A DNA stretch of 41,166 bases, from positions 1-41,166 of the forward strand of contig UBQW01000059.1 of NCBI GenBank assembly GCA_900467745.1, read 5' to 3'. The translations under genes and the position numbers were made by a program. How positions within the stretch are numbered: position 1 is the stretch's first letter; each line of letters begins with the position of its first letter. Shown here piece by piece: positions 32,746 through 41,161 of this stretch. Below the pieces are notes generated by a model. It saw only the letters and a list, made by a program, of their open reading frames with translations, was not told where the DNA came from and did not search any database. This DNA is from Hyphomicrobiales bacterium (lineage in GTDB: Bacteria; Pseudomonadota; Alphaproteobacteria; Rhizobiales; Rhizobiaceae).

Positions 32746-33729
32746 TCAGCGTTCCCTCTGAAATGGTGGCTTGCCGTAGACACTGTCGGCCAGCGCATCG
32801 CTGCCGTTTACTTCCAGCAGACGGCAGCCGGGCATCATGAGCGACTGAACCCGCGCGGCGTCTATGACGGCAGAAACCGTCGGTGTAAGCGGCAGTGCGG
32901 CGGCAGAAATCGCTCCGAACAAAAACGAAATCTGTTGGTCGAGCCTGCGCATGACGACGCCCTCCAAGGGCACGCCGCAGACGGTGGCCGGCTCGACGAT
33001 TGCGACACCCAAACCGGCGCGCACGAGCGACATCGCCGTCAGCGATGCGTTAACATCGATGATCCGTTCGGGAGCAACGCCGACGCGCTCCAGCGCCTCG
33101 TCGACGCGGTGGCGCAGACGGTATGGGTTGGCGAGCGTAATCACCCGGTGAGCGGCAATATCCGATAGGCGAACGACGTCCTCACTGGCAAGAGGATCAT
33201 CGGCTCGGATAGCCACAACACAAGGCGCTTCGGCAATCCAGTGGATCTCAAGGCCTGGATGTTCGAGCGGTAAGCTCGATATGCCGAGATCCGCCGAACG
33301 CGCGATCACCGCCTGGACCACGTTCTCGGCTGCCAGCGATTGGACATGCAGATGACGGGGGATGAGATCGGCGGGGAGCGCTGCTAAAGCCTGCGGGAGG
33401 ATGCCCGCTGCCAGCGATGGGGTCGCCGCGACCGTCAGTGTGGACGGCTCGTCACGTCCAATCGCCTCGGCGCGCTCGCGGATGTGAATGAGGCTTGCAA
33501 GATGCCGTTCGACCTCCGCATGAAAACGCAGGCCACGCGCCGTCGGCTGGATGCGTCCACTGCTTCGATGCAGCAGCGCGTAGCCGAGTTCAGCCTCCAG
33601 GTCTTGAATAAGCCTGCTGACGGCCGGTTGCGACCGCCCGAGCAGGCGCGCGGCTCCCGTGACGGAGCCCGCGGACATCACAGCCGCGAAGGCCTCAAGT
33701 TGGCGAATGTCAAATGAGCTACTATGCAT
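32746..33729 (-). CDS. LysR-type transcriptional regulator
   Basis: A 327-residue regulator with N-terminal winged helix (FDIRQLEAFAAVMSAGSVTGAARLLGRSQPAVSRLIQDLEAELGYALLHRSSGRIQPTARG) and the usual periplasmic-binding-like effector domain. ATG 33729 gives the canonical N-terminus; ATGs at 33738 and 33759 are possible alternatives. It is the first gene of its operon and runs directly into the flavoenzyme gene (one-base gap), while the CMD/AhpD-like pair diverges on the other side. It probably controls both directions through the half-sites at 33755-33831. Confidence 0.92.
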   Translation of the reverse strand: MHSSSFDIRQLEAFAAVMSAGSVTGAARLLGRSQPAVSRLIQDLEAELGYALLHRSSGRIQPTARGLRFHAEVERHLASLIHIRERAEAIGRDEPSTLTVAATPSLAAGILPQALAALPADLIPRHLHVQSLAAENVVQAVIARSADLGISSLPLEHPGLEIHWIAEAPCVVAIRADDPLASEDVVRLSDIAAHRVITLANPYRLRHRVDEALERVGVAPERIIDVNASLTAMSLVRAGLGVAIVEPATVCGVPLEGVVMRRLDQQISFLFGAISAAALPLTPTVSAVIDAARVQSLMMPGCRLLEVNGSDALADSVYGKPPFQRER

Positions 33730-33754
33730 ATCACACATCAACCATTGTCCATCA

Positions 33755-33831
33755 TGCATTTAAAGCATGAGATTTCTATAAATGCACTTGAGAATAGATA
33801 ATTATTTCGCATGAGATTGAGAACCTCATGC
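33755..33831. promoter_or_regulatory. divergent control region with LysR-type half-sites
   Basis: GCATGAG (33809-33815) and CTCATGC (33825-33831) form a perfect 7-bp inverted repeat with 9 bases between, a LysR-box-like arrangement. A further GCATGAG half occurs at 33765-33771. TGCATTTA (33755-33762) and TAAATGCA (33779-33786) make an 8-bp inverted repeat around that half. The region is AT-rich compared with its surroundings. These fit a recognition site plus activation site for the LysR regulator encoded next door. Confidence 0.55.
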
Positions 33832-33894
33832 TAATTTGACATGGATTCTGCGAGACCTGTTGGTTTATCTCCAGCGAAAGCAAAGGAGCCCCTA

Positions 33895-34377
33895 TTGACA
33901 ATCATAGAAACGCTTGCCGATGTGAGACCTGGCTCGGCGCTGGCCGAAGCGATGGAGAAGCGCCGGGAGATTTTGCGCCTCAGTGAGGCTGCGCATGACG
34001 CCGTACTGCTGCCTCGCGATCCCGGCGGGCTATCGCATGGATTGCGCGCAGCACTTGCGGCGCGCATGGCGCGGCACAATCGCAACGAGGCGCTCGCCGA
34101 TCACTATGACGCATTGGTCGAGCGCGCCGCGGAAAAAGAGACGGCATTGCTGGCGCAACCGGGCACCAACGTCGATGATCCACGCACTTTGGAGATCGTC
34201 CGCCACGCAGACCGCCTTACCGTGGCGCCGCGAGAAGCCACGCGCGGTCACATTGAAGCGTTGCGAAGCGCGGGTATTACCGACGCCGACATCGTCCGTC
34301 TGTCGGAGCTTGCCGCCTTCGTAAACTATCAGGTGCGCGTCATTGCCGGCCTGACACTGATTGGAGCAGGAAAATGA
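33895..34377 (+). CDS. CMD domain protein, Avi_7170-type
   Basis: A 160-residue member of the carboxymuconolactone decarboxylase-like group that I recognise as the Avi_7170 family, found next to its partner encoded downstream. Typical segments: IETLADVRPGSALAEAMEKRREI, LPRDPGGLSHGLRAALAARMARHN, and RHADRLTVAPREATRGHIEALRSAGITDADIVRLSELAAFVNYQVRV. The Cys pair of peroxidase-active CMD proteins is absent. TTG 33895 is preferred over ATG 33841 because AAAGGAG stands 7 bases upstream and the product then starts like its family. The stop overlaps the next start (ATGA, 34374-34377). Confidence 0.8.
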   Translation: MTIIETLADVRPGSALAEAMEKRREILRLSEAAHDAVLLPRDPGGLSHGLRAALAARMARHNRNEALADHYDALVERAAEKETALLAQPGTNVDDPRTLEIVRHADRLTVAPREATRGHIEALRSAGITDADIVRLSELAAFVNYQVRVIAGLTLIGAGK

Positions 34378-34949
34378 GCGAGACAGTCCACAGCTTCACC
34401 ACAACTGTTCCTCGCTGGCAGCCTTATGTCGTTCCTGTCGATATTGAGACTGCGACCGAAGAGCAGCGCGAGGCCATGCAGGTCACGCCTTCCAACAAGG
34501 GCATCTCAACTTACGTGCTGACACTTGCGCACGATCCTGAATCGCTTGCGGTTCGCTCGCCATTGTTTAACCTCATCATGTACGGCAAAGACGGACTTTC
34601 GCTTGGCGAGCGCGAACTCGGCGCCACAGCGGCGTCGGTCGTCAACCGTTGCGTCTACTGTGCCGCCGTCCACGCGTCGCGGTTCATCAACTATACCAAA
34701 CGCACCGACGTTATCGACGCGATCTTTAAGGACGAACTCGACGCGGAGCTTGACGAGCATCTGCAGGCGATCTTCGACTTTTCGGCGCATCTGTCAGCGA
34801 CGCCTCCAGAAGCCACACAAGCAGACGCCCAGGATCTCGCTGACGTCGGGCTTTCGGAGCTTGAATCGCTGGATCTTGTCCTGTCCTCAGCGATCTTCGG
34901 CTGGGCGAACAGACTGATGCATACACTGGGCGAGCCAGTAAAGGACTAG
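34374..34949 (+). CDS. alkylhydroperoxidase (AhpD-like) domain protein, Avi_7169-type
   Basis: A 191-residue AhpD-like protein containing the redox motif Cys93-x-x-Cys96-x-x-x-His100 in VVNRCVYCAAVHASRF. The N-terminal block (TTTVPRWQPYVVPVDIETATEEQREAM) and the pairing with the preceding gene match the Avi_7169/Avi_7170 gene pair, which in other bacteria accompanies ABC importers and monooxygenases. It may protect against or reduce peroxides formed by the flavin enzyme, or act directly on the substrate. Coupled to the upstream gene through a 4-base overlap. Confidence 0.85.
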   Translation: MSETVHSFTTTVPRWQPYVVPVDIETATEEQREAMQVTPSNKGISTYVLTLAHDPESLAVRSPLFNLIMYGKDGLSLGERELGATAASVVNRCVYCAAVHASRFINYTKRTDVIDAIFKDELDAELDEHLQAIFDFSAHLSATPPEATQADAQDLADVGLSELESLDLVLSSAIFGWANRLMHTLGEPVKD

Positions 34950-35235
34950 GTCAGTTGCAAGGGTCCGCCCCCTCGAACGCGGATCCACGCACGGCATGGA
35001 CTGCTTGCTGTATTTGCAGCTGCCATGTGCGCCGGGCCCCGCCGGCGTAGTGCAACGCGTGCGTCGCAATCTTTTCATGTCCATATCGAAGGTCGCTTCA
35101 GTCTTCCGGCTGTCGTCGACGAAAGCGAAAGTTTGCCGCCGCAGGCGGTCTCGAGAGCACCGACGGCGTGCGTTTCGAAATTGCTCGCCGTTCGTTCACC
35201 ACTACGATGCACGCTGGTACTCCCAGAGATACACC

Positions 35236-35538
35236 CTAGAGCTCCGTCAGAGCGCGTTCGTTGGATGTGTCGTAGATGCGGATATCGCTCCTCATCCGGC
35301 CGCTCCAGCGATCGACGAAGGAGATCGTGTCGGCCGCATCGAGATGCGCGCGTAGCGCGCCATCGTTTGCCCAACGTTCCAAAACCAAGAGCCGCCCGGC
35401 TCCCGGTTCATCGATTGCTGCGTTATATGAAATGTTCCCGATACGCTTCCTCGTCGCGACGGACAGCGCATTCAGGTCGTTGTGAAACTGATCCAGATCA
35501 GCCGGATCGACGCTAATGTAACCCGCTACAATGAGCAT
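35236..35538 (-). CDS. antibiotic biosynthesis monooxygenase (ABM) domain protein
   Basis: A 100-residue ABM-fold protein: MLIVAGYISVDPADLDQFHNDL, GNISYNAAIDEPGAGRLLVLERWANDGALRAHLDAADTISFVDR. Family members such as YgiN oxidise quinols or related aromatics without cofactors as dimers. ATG 35538 follows AGAGGT and gives the family start; the longer frame upstream lacks homology. It lies 69 bases after the zeta-crystallin-like reductase on the same strand, so the pair probably handles quinone-type compounds. Confidence 0.85.
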   Translation of the reverse strand: MLIVAGYISVDPADLDQFHNDLNALSVATRKRIGNISYNAAIDEPGAGRLLVLERWANDGALRAHLDAADTISFVDRWSGRMRSDIRIYDTSNERALTEL

Positions 35539-35607
35539 GAGGGACCTCTTTGACGGCGACCTGATCGCGCGAGCTGGCAGATCAGGCGGTATACGCATGG
35601 ATGAACA

Positions 35608-36624
35608 TCAAGAGACAAGCAGTACGACCTTGCCCTGGATGCCGCCGCTTGAGGCACGCTGATGTGCGGCTGATGCCTCGGCCAACGGATAGGTACTGTC
35701 GATCACCACCCGGATGGTTCCGTCATCAAGCAGGCGACCGGCCTTCGCCAACTGAGCACCGTTCGAGCGAACCTGTGTCGTTGACACGGTAATCTTCCGC
35801 TCGACTGCCTTTGTATGGCCGGCAAAACCCAAGGGGTTCACAAGAAACAAGGCGCCACCCGGCCTGATGACATTAAGAAAGCGTTCCATGTTCGCACCGC
35901 CAACGGCGTCGAGCACGAGGTCGACGTCTTTGACTACGGTTTCAGCGGCGACCTTCGAGTAATCGATAAAGACGTCAGCGCCCAAATCCCCCAAAAGAGC
36001 TCCGTGCTTACCGGAGGCGACGGCGATGACCCGGGCGCCTTTCCATTTGGCGATCTGGACGGCAAGATGTCCAACACCGCCCCCGGCCCCGTTGACCAGA
36101 ACCGTCTTGCCATCAAGCGAGACTGGGGTGTGCCTGAAGGTCTGGAACGGATTGGGCGCATCGTGACCGAGATCAACGAGGAATTGCCAAGCTGTCAGTA
36201 GCGACATCGGCGCACCAGCCGCCTGAGTATGGTCGATACCGAGAGGCTTGAGCGCCAACTGCGACGCAGGAACGCTCACATATTGCGCGTATGCGCTGCT
36301 CCCGTGCATCAGGTCTTCAGGAAAGCGGACCATCGCGTAGACCTCGTCTCCTGCTCGAAATCCTGACACGCGTTCCCCAACCGCTGCCACGACGCCAGAC
36401 ACATCTGTGCCGAGGATGAAGGGAAAAGTTGAGCTTGGTCGCCACTCCGGCGGAAGGGCTCGGTAGCCGTCCCGCAGATAGAGATCCGGCGGGTTGAGAC
36501 TTGCAGCGTGGACACGGACGAGGACCTCGTCTGACGAAATCGTCGGGCGAGGCGCATCTTCATATTGTAAAACGTCGGGGCCACCGAACCTGTGCAATCG
36601 TACGGCCTTCATCATCTTGGTCAT
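35608..36624 (-). CDS. zinc-independent quinone oxidoreductase/alcohol dehydrogenase (zeta-crystallin-like MDR)
   Basis: A 338-residue NADPH-dependent reductase of the medium-chain family: N-terminal GroES-like domain (MKAVRLHRFGGPDVLQYEDAPRP, VRVHAASLNPPDLYLRDG, GTDVSGVVAAVGERVSGFRAGDEVYA) and Rossmann domain with VLVNGAGGGVGHLAVQIAK. Structural zinc-binding cysteines are missing, as in quinone reductases. ATG 36624 follows GAGG. A LysR gene diverges 91 bases away and is the likely regulator. Confidence 0.92.
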   Translation of the reverse strand: MTKMMKAVRLHRFGGPDVLQYEDAPRPTISSDEVLVRVHAASLNPPDLYLRDGYRALPPEWRPSSTFPFILGTDVSGVVAAVGERVSGFRAGDEVYAMVRFPEDLMHGSSAYAQYVSVPASQLALKPLGIDHTQAAGAPMSLLTAWQFLVDLGHDAPNPFQTFRHTPVSLDGKTVLVNGAGGGVGHLAVQIAKWKGARVIAVASGKHGALLGDLGADVFIDYSKVAAETVVKDVDLVLDAVGGANMERFLNVIRPGGALFLVNPLGFAGHTKAVERKITVSTTQVRSNGAQLAKAGRLLDDGTIRVVIDSTYPLAEASAAHQRASSGGIQGKVVLLVS

Positions 36625-36715
36625 CTACTGCCTCGCTTCAAAATCGTCTTCGAGACAAAAGATATGGCCGTTTCTCGTAGTTGATAATGCGCTGATGATT
36701 CGCTTTAATAGTGCC

Positions 36716-37618
36716 ATGACGGAACAAATCGGCTTTGATCGACTGACAGGGCTCATTGCATTTGCCCGCGCTGGCTCACTCGGAAGTTACACGGCCGCCG
36801 CACGTTCGCTCTCCATCTCGCCATCGGCGGTCAGCAAGAGCATTCAGCGGCTGGAGCGGCAACTGGGCGTGTCACTGTTTGCCCGCACCACGCGATCAAT
36901 TACGCTGACGGCTGAAGGACGCGACCTGCATGAGCGCGCGCTTCGGCTTCTCCAGGACGCCGAGGATATCGAACAGGCGGCAAAGGCCGCCCGTAGTGAC
37001 CCCGCGGGCCCTTTGCGTATTGCCGCCTCTTTGCCAATTGGCCTGCACGTGATCGCTCCGGCGCTTGCGCAATTTCGCAAGCACCATCCAAAAGTAACCG
37101 TCGATCTGCGGCTGAGCGATCACATGGTCGATCTCATCACGGATGGCATTGATCTTGCTGTGCGCATAGGAGACCTGCCGGACTCAAGCCTTCTCTCGCG
37201 CCGTCTCGCCCCACACCGGCTGTGTTGTTACGCCTCGCCCAGCTATTTGGAAGAGCGTGGCGCGCCGTCTCATCCCGACAAGTTACACGAACACGAAACG
37301 GTTAGTCTTCGCTACCAGAGCACTGGTCAGATGTTCCGTTGGGCTTTCCGCATCGGAGACAAGGAAATCGAGATCGCACCAAGGTCCGGTATTGTTGTCG
37401 ACGCCAGCGAAGCGGTACTCGCAACGATTGCCGCAGGCGCCGGCATCGGAATGGCAACCAGCTTCATGGCGCACGCCTGGGTCCGGCGCGGAGCGCTTGT
37501 CCCGGTTCTTTCGCAATACGCGGTAGAGCGAAACAACATCACAGCGGTTTGGCCCCAGAGCCGGCGATCCAACCCCGCGGTCCGCGCTTTTCTGGAAACC
37601 CTCACCCACTTGCCTTGA
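36716..37618 (+). CDS. LysR-type transcriptional regulator
   Basis: A 300-residue regulator of the DsdC/AaeR-like clade common in proteobacteria: RLTGLIAFARAGSLGSYTAAARSLSISPSAVSKSIQRLERQLGVSLFARTTRSITLTAEG (winged helix), then ARSDPAGPLRIAASLPIGLHVIAPALAQFRKHHPKVTVDLRLSDHMVDLITDGIDLAVRIG. ATG 36716 gives the canonical start; ATG 36695 is possible. It is divergent from the quinone reductase and probably controls it in response to an electrophile or quinone. A 7-bp stem-loop (AGAGATG/CATCTCT, 37624-37645) follows the stop. Confidence 0.92.
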   Translation: MTEQIGFDRLTGLIAFARAGSLGSYTAAARSLSISPSAVSKSIQRLERQLGVSLFARTTRSITLTAEGRDLHERALRLLQDAEDIEQAAKAARSDPAGPLRIAASLPIGLHVIAPALAQFRKHHPKVTVDLRLSDHMVDLITDGIDLAVRIGDLPDSSLLSRRLAPHRLCCYASPSYLEERGAPSHPDKLHEHETVSLRYQSTGQMFRWAFRIGDKEIEIAPRSGIVVDASEAVLATIAAGAGIGMATSFMAHAWVRRGALVPVLSQYAVERNNITAVWPQSRRSNPAVRAFLETLTHLP

Positions 37619-37894
37619 ACGCAAGAGATGAAGGACAGCATCTCTGAGCCTGCTATGAAGAACGATCAATCTCGATTCTGAAGGAGGTCATAAGACGCTT
37701 ACTTCTTCCCCCGATCGGTTAATTGCTGGGATCGCAGACCTTGGGTGGGGTGTCGTGGTTTCAGTACAAACAAAAAGGTGTCTTTATAGATCTGGCCTAC
37801 TCGAGGACAGCGAAACCATCCACCATGAAATTCAATCCTGATCGGTGGCAGAATCGTGCGCGGCAAGTTCCACGCTGAATTCGTTATCGTGCGC

Positions 37895-39286
37895 TCAGAT
37901 CGATCGACGCTGCTGTCGCCGTTCATTGCGGCCGCAGATGGCACCGTTGCGGACCACGACCCTGCCCTTCTTGATAACATGTCTTACCCTTGAAAGATTG
38001 TGCCCTTCAACAATCGCGATATCGGCAAGCCGTCCAGGCGCGATCAGTCCTCTATCCGAGGCAAGTTCCGGCAGGGCGTTAGCGACGTTGCCGGCGGCAA
38101 GGGCAACTGCCCGCGCAAGGTTAGACTGGCCAAGCCGGACCATTCGATTGAGTGAATCCAGAATTGAGTCCCAGTCTCCGCCGGCAAAATCCGTTGATAA
38201 TGTGTCGACAAGTCCTTCTGAGACAAGACAATCGAGATTCGTGGGCTGATTGCGCCAGCGCGTGGAGATGCAATCAAGTGTCGACACGTCGATGGTTACC
38301 CCACTTGAGCGCAGCGCTCGCGCGAGAGAGACACATTCTTCAGGTTCGAATGACGGATGATTGCTGTGAGCCGCAATCATTCGCGCCGTGGGGTGAGTGA
38401 CAGCCAGGCGCATCAGCGTATCTGCCGTCGGCGTCGCAGTGTGAAATATCGCCGGCAACCCAAAGCGACTGGAGGCTTCAGCGATCTCTGCGAGACCCTG
38501 CAACGAAAGCGATACGGGCGGCATGACCGTGGCGCGCACGAGATCAGCCAGCGCTGGAGCATCAATCACAGAACGAAGCATCGAACCGTGCAAGAGATGG
38601 TCCACCGCCTTGAGGTCCGCAACGGGATGGTCGAGCCTGCGGCCAACAACTGCCTCTTTCAGCGCGCGTGCCAGATTTGGATGGATGCGGACGGCCGTCG
38701 CTTTGTGAATAGCGTCAGGAATGAAGCGGTAATCCTGAGCGCCACCACCGAGCGTCTGGCCACCCCCGGCCTCGCCCAGGGCCTTCGCACCGGCCTTGAT
38801 CATGGCTTCGATCGTCATCTTGTGGTGGCGTCCACCCAGACCGGCACCATCAATCGCCCTTGCGGCTGCGAGATTGGCGGGGGTATGAGCTGTCGAGACC
38901 GCCACCTCGAGCGGATGATCATTGGGCGTCGTCGCGATCTCATCCATCAGTGCAAGTCCGCACACATTGAGAAGCGTAGTCGTGCCCGAAAGGAGATGGC
39001 GGTTGAGATGGTATTCGATATCACTTGGCGCAAAAGGGCGCGACCCGCTTGGCATGGTGGGTCCGACGGTACATCCATGGGCATGACCGTTGATGATACC
39101 CGGCAGGATCGTACAACCCGCGGCGTCGATGACCTGCACATCCGTAGGAGGATCGATCACGCCCGCGATAACATCCACGATCGCTTGGCCGTCGATCAGA
39201 ATGTTGCCTGTCTCAATCTCGGTTACACCGTCTCCTGTGACGATACGCCCGTTGACGATCACCGTGTCCAGCCTTTGCTTGATCAA
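37895..39286 (-). CDS. amidohydrolase-superfamily metal-dependent hydrolase
   Basis: A 463-residue cyclic amidohydrolase. Evidence is the beta-strand start VIVNGRIVTGDGVTEIETGNILIDG, the metal motif LPGIINGHAHG (His68-x-His70), internal histidines in AIFHTATPT and MIAAHSNHPSF, the late Asp in STDFAGGDWDS, and the C-terminal return to the composite domain (GLIAPGRLADIAIVEG). The substrate is not evident. The start is TTG 39286 with GGAGGGG 9 bases upstream; TTGA overlaps the stop of the response-regulator gene, so the two are translationally coupled. Confidence 0.85.
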   Translation of the reverse strand: MIKQRLDTVIVNGRIVTGDGVTEIETGNILIDGQAIVDVIAGVIDPPTDVQVIDAAGCTILPGIINGHAHGCTVGPTMPSGSRPFAPSDIEYHLNRHLLSGTTTLLNVCGLALMDEIATTPNDHPLEVAVSTAHTPANLAAARAIDGAGLGGRHHKMTIEAMIKAGAKALGEAGGGQTLGGGAQDYRFIPDAIHKATAVRIHPNLARALKEAVVGRRLDHPVADLKAVDHLLHGSMLRSVIDAPALADLVRATVMPPVSLSLQGLAEIAEASSRFGLPAIFHTATPTADTLMRLAVTHPTARMIAAHSNHPSFEPEECVSLARALRSSGVTIDVSTLDCISTRWRNQPTNLDCLVSEGLVDTLSTDFAGGDWDSILDSLNRMVRLGQSNLARAVALAAGNVANALPELASDRGLIAPGRLADIAIVEGHNLSRVRHVIKKGRVVVRNGAICGRNERRQQRRSI

Positions 39287-39963
39287 CGCGCTTCCCCTCC
39301 ATCCTGGGTGCCGGCCAGCCCGTAACCGAGACTACGCACCGAGCGGATCGGATTGCCGTGAAACCCCGGTCCGAGCAGCCTGCGCAATGTAGCGATGTGA
39401 ACATTGACAGTTCGCGGGTCCACGAAGACATCGCTTGGCCAGCATCTGGCAATGATCTCTCGCCTCGAGAACACACGGCCTGGATGACGCAGGAAAAGAT
39501 CCAAGATCAGAAATTCGATACGCGGAAGCTCAATCGTTGCGCCGTCATGCCAGACGCGCCAAAGAGCGGGATCGAGCGAGATTCCGAGGTGCGAAAGCTG
39601 CACCTGTCGCCGCTCTGGAGCCAACGAAAACGCGATCTGGCGCGCAGCACTGGACGCGGCAAACACACGGTTGGCACCGGCGTTTTGGTAAGTTCGACGC
39701 TGGCTGCTGCCCAGCCGCGTGACTACGACTACCAGCTGAAGTCGACTTGAGGTTCGGCTGTCGCGAATTTCCCGGCAGGCCGTCACAGAGGCAGGTAAGC
39801 GGGCGTCGATCAGTACGCCGTCGACATCCTGCCGTCTCACGGCGGCTACGGTTTCTCGCGCGGTTCGACGAAACACCGTGGCTAGACCCGATCGCTCGAG
39901 AACCTGGGCGACTGCTGCAAATACGCCAGGGTCCCGCGATCCGATAATGATTGTCGGTCGCAT
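39283..39963 (-). CDS. PhoB/OmpR-type response regulator with incomplete receiver
   Basis: A 226-residue two-domain regulator. The receiver keeps the phosphoacceptor Asp53 (GVLIDARLP), one acidic-pocket residue (Asp11) and Thr82 (VVVVTRLG). The invariant Lys expected near residue 103 is absent (NRVFAASSA). The C-terminal winged helix is typical of PhoB (LSHLGISLDPALWRVWHDGATIELPRIEFLILDLFLRHPGRVFSRREIIARCWPSDVFVDPRTVNVHIATLRRLL). No histidine kinase is adjacent. It may work without phosphorylation. ATG 39963 is used; ATG 39990 is possible. It overlaps the amidohydrolase start. Confidence 0.85.
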   Translation of the reverse strand: MRPTIIIGSRDPGVFAAVAQVLERSGLATVFRRTARETVAAVRRQDVDGVLIDARLPASVTACREIRDSRTSSRLQLVVVVTRLGSSQRRTYQNAGANRVFAASSAARQIAFSLAPERRQVQLSHLGISLDPALWRVWHDGATIELPRIEFLILDLFLRHPGRVFSRREIIARCWPSDVFVDPRTVNVHIATLRRLLGPGFHGNPIRSVRSLGYGLAGTQDGGEAR

Positions 39964-40185
39964 GGTTGGTATTGGATGGTTCCCACACAAATGTCATTCG
40001 GGCAGAGTTACGACGCAAATTGCTCTCCAACACATGTCCGAGCCGATCAGCGCTCAACAGGGGCGCATGCCGGTCATTTTGAACCAGTCGCCGTGGTGGC
40101 CAGCGAATTTCGAGGCGGGAGATCATCGCCAGATGCGGCCAAGCGATGTCTTACTGAACCGTCAGCAAGAATGACGCGCAACAAG

Positions 40186-40644
40186 CTAAGTCAAAGCCAA
40201 GTTGATTTCATACGCGTCCGCCGCGAACTTGGCGGTTTCCTTCGAAACGAGTTCCCTGGCAGCGAGCCACGCGGACACCTCACGCCAGCTCCACAAGGGC
40301 CGGTCTGACGATAGACGGCGAACCGGCAATGGCATCTGCTCATCTCCAACCGAGTTCGCCAACGCGTGGACCCGGTGCCACCCCAGACCGCTTTGGTGCC
40401 CTATTTCCTGGAGCGTAACGAGATCGTCAGGTTCAAGCCTGATCACGCTGCCTCCGTCGACCACGATAGTTTCTTGAGCATGGGTTACAGCAGTCGCCAG
40501 GACGTCCGCGGAAAGAGCGTAGTCGATCAGCCAAACAGCGTTCATCCAACGTGTGCCGACGATGCCATCGCGGCGCGCGTCGCCAACGAACTCCGCGGCA
40601 GGATCATTCTGCACCACCGCCAGGGTGAAATTCCAAACAGCCAT
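40186..40644 (-). CDS. excisionase/AlpA-like DNA-binding protein
   Basis: A 152-residue protein. The C-terminal half (about 70-130) reads RLEPDDLVTLQEIGHQSGLGWHRVHALANS, then PLPVRRLSSDRPLWSWREVSAWLAAREL, the pattern of MerR/AlpA-like winged helices where a helix-turn-helix is followed by a wing and a terminal W-x-x-x-E-V-x-x-W-L helix. The N-terminal half resembles the short alpha/beta region that precedes this domain in a family of uncharacterised DNA-binding proteins. A good ribosome site (GAGGAGG) precedes ATG 40644. Role unknown. Confidence 0.65.
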   Translation of the reverse strand: MAVWNFTLAVVQNDPAAEFVGDARRDGIVGTRWMNAVWLIDYALSADVLATAVTHAQETIVVDGGSVIRLEPDDLVTLQEIGHQSGLGWHRVHALANSVGDEQMPLPVRRLSSDRPLWSWREVSAWLAARELVSKETAKFAADAYEINLALT

Positions 40645-40858
40645 CTTTGCCTCCTCAGCTATGACCGCCTCCGCGGGACAGTCCCTTAAGTGGACACCGT
40701 CAATGCTCGCTGACGATCCTGCGATGCAGTCTCTTTGCTAATAAAGGAATACCAAAATATCGGGTCACGCTCCGCAAGGTTTGCTTCACCACCACGGATA
40801 GGCAATCCTCAATGAATTGGTTGTAGGTGTCATCCGAACTCGCCTCGAAAGGATGAAA

Positions 40859-41161
40859 ATGTCTACCGATGTCCCAAAGACGACCTATGTGATAGGCCAT
40901 GTCGATAGCTTCCTAGCCGAACTGCAAGCACTCATAGACTGGATCGCCGAGGACGCCACCTCTCGATCGGCGAAGGCTCGTGTCGTATTTCTGGGCTCAG
41001 TCGTTGGCGGTATATACACCCGCGCGGTCGTCCGGGAGGTTCTCCAAACGCTCGAACGGTTTCCGGGCTCCATTTTGATTTCCGATAGAAAAGAAAGGAA
41101 CCTGTTGGACTTCCTAGAAGACAATTGGACCCGGCAACCCGTCCTATGTCAAGCGAAGTGA
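40859..41161 (+). CDS. truncated, catalytically degenerate metallophosphatase relative
   Basis: A 100-residue product that follows the calcineurin-like/Ser-Thr phosphatase (PrpE/ApaH-like) pattern in spacing and surrounding residues: TTYVIGHVDSFLAELQALIDWIAEDA, ARVVFLGSVVGGIYTRAVVREVL, ILISDRKERNLLDFL. The metal and catalytic motifs are all altered: GD-[IV]-HG is GHVDS (13-17), GD-x-VDRG is GSVVGGI (46-52), and GNHE is SDRKE (75-79). The frame ends at residue 100, whereas active members are over 200. Phosphatase activity is therefore very unlikely; it is a decayed gene or a repurposed fragment. ATG 40859 follows AAAGG by 7 bases. Confidence 0.6.
   Translation: MSTDVPKTTYVIGHVDSFLAELQALIDWIAEDATSRSAKARVVFLGSVVGGIYTRAVVREVLQTLERFPGSILISDRKERNLLDFLEDNWTRQPVLCQAK

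Noticed and set aside
38357..39325. 322-codon plus-strand frame over the amidohydrolase
   Set aside because: The minus-strand product has complete amidohydrolase motifs; the plus-strand product does not resemble any family.
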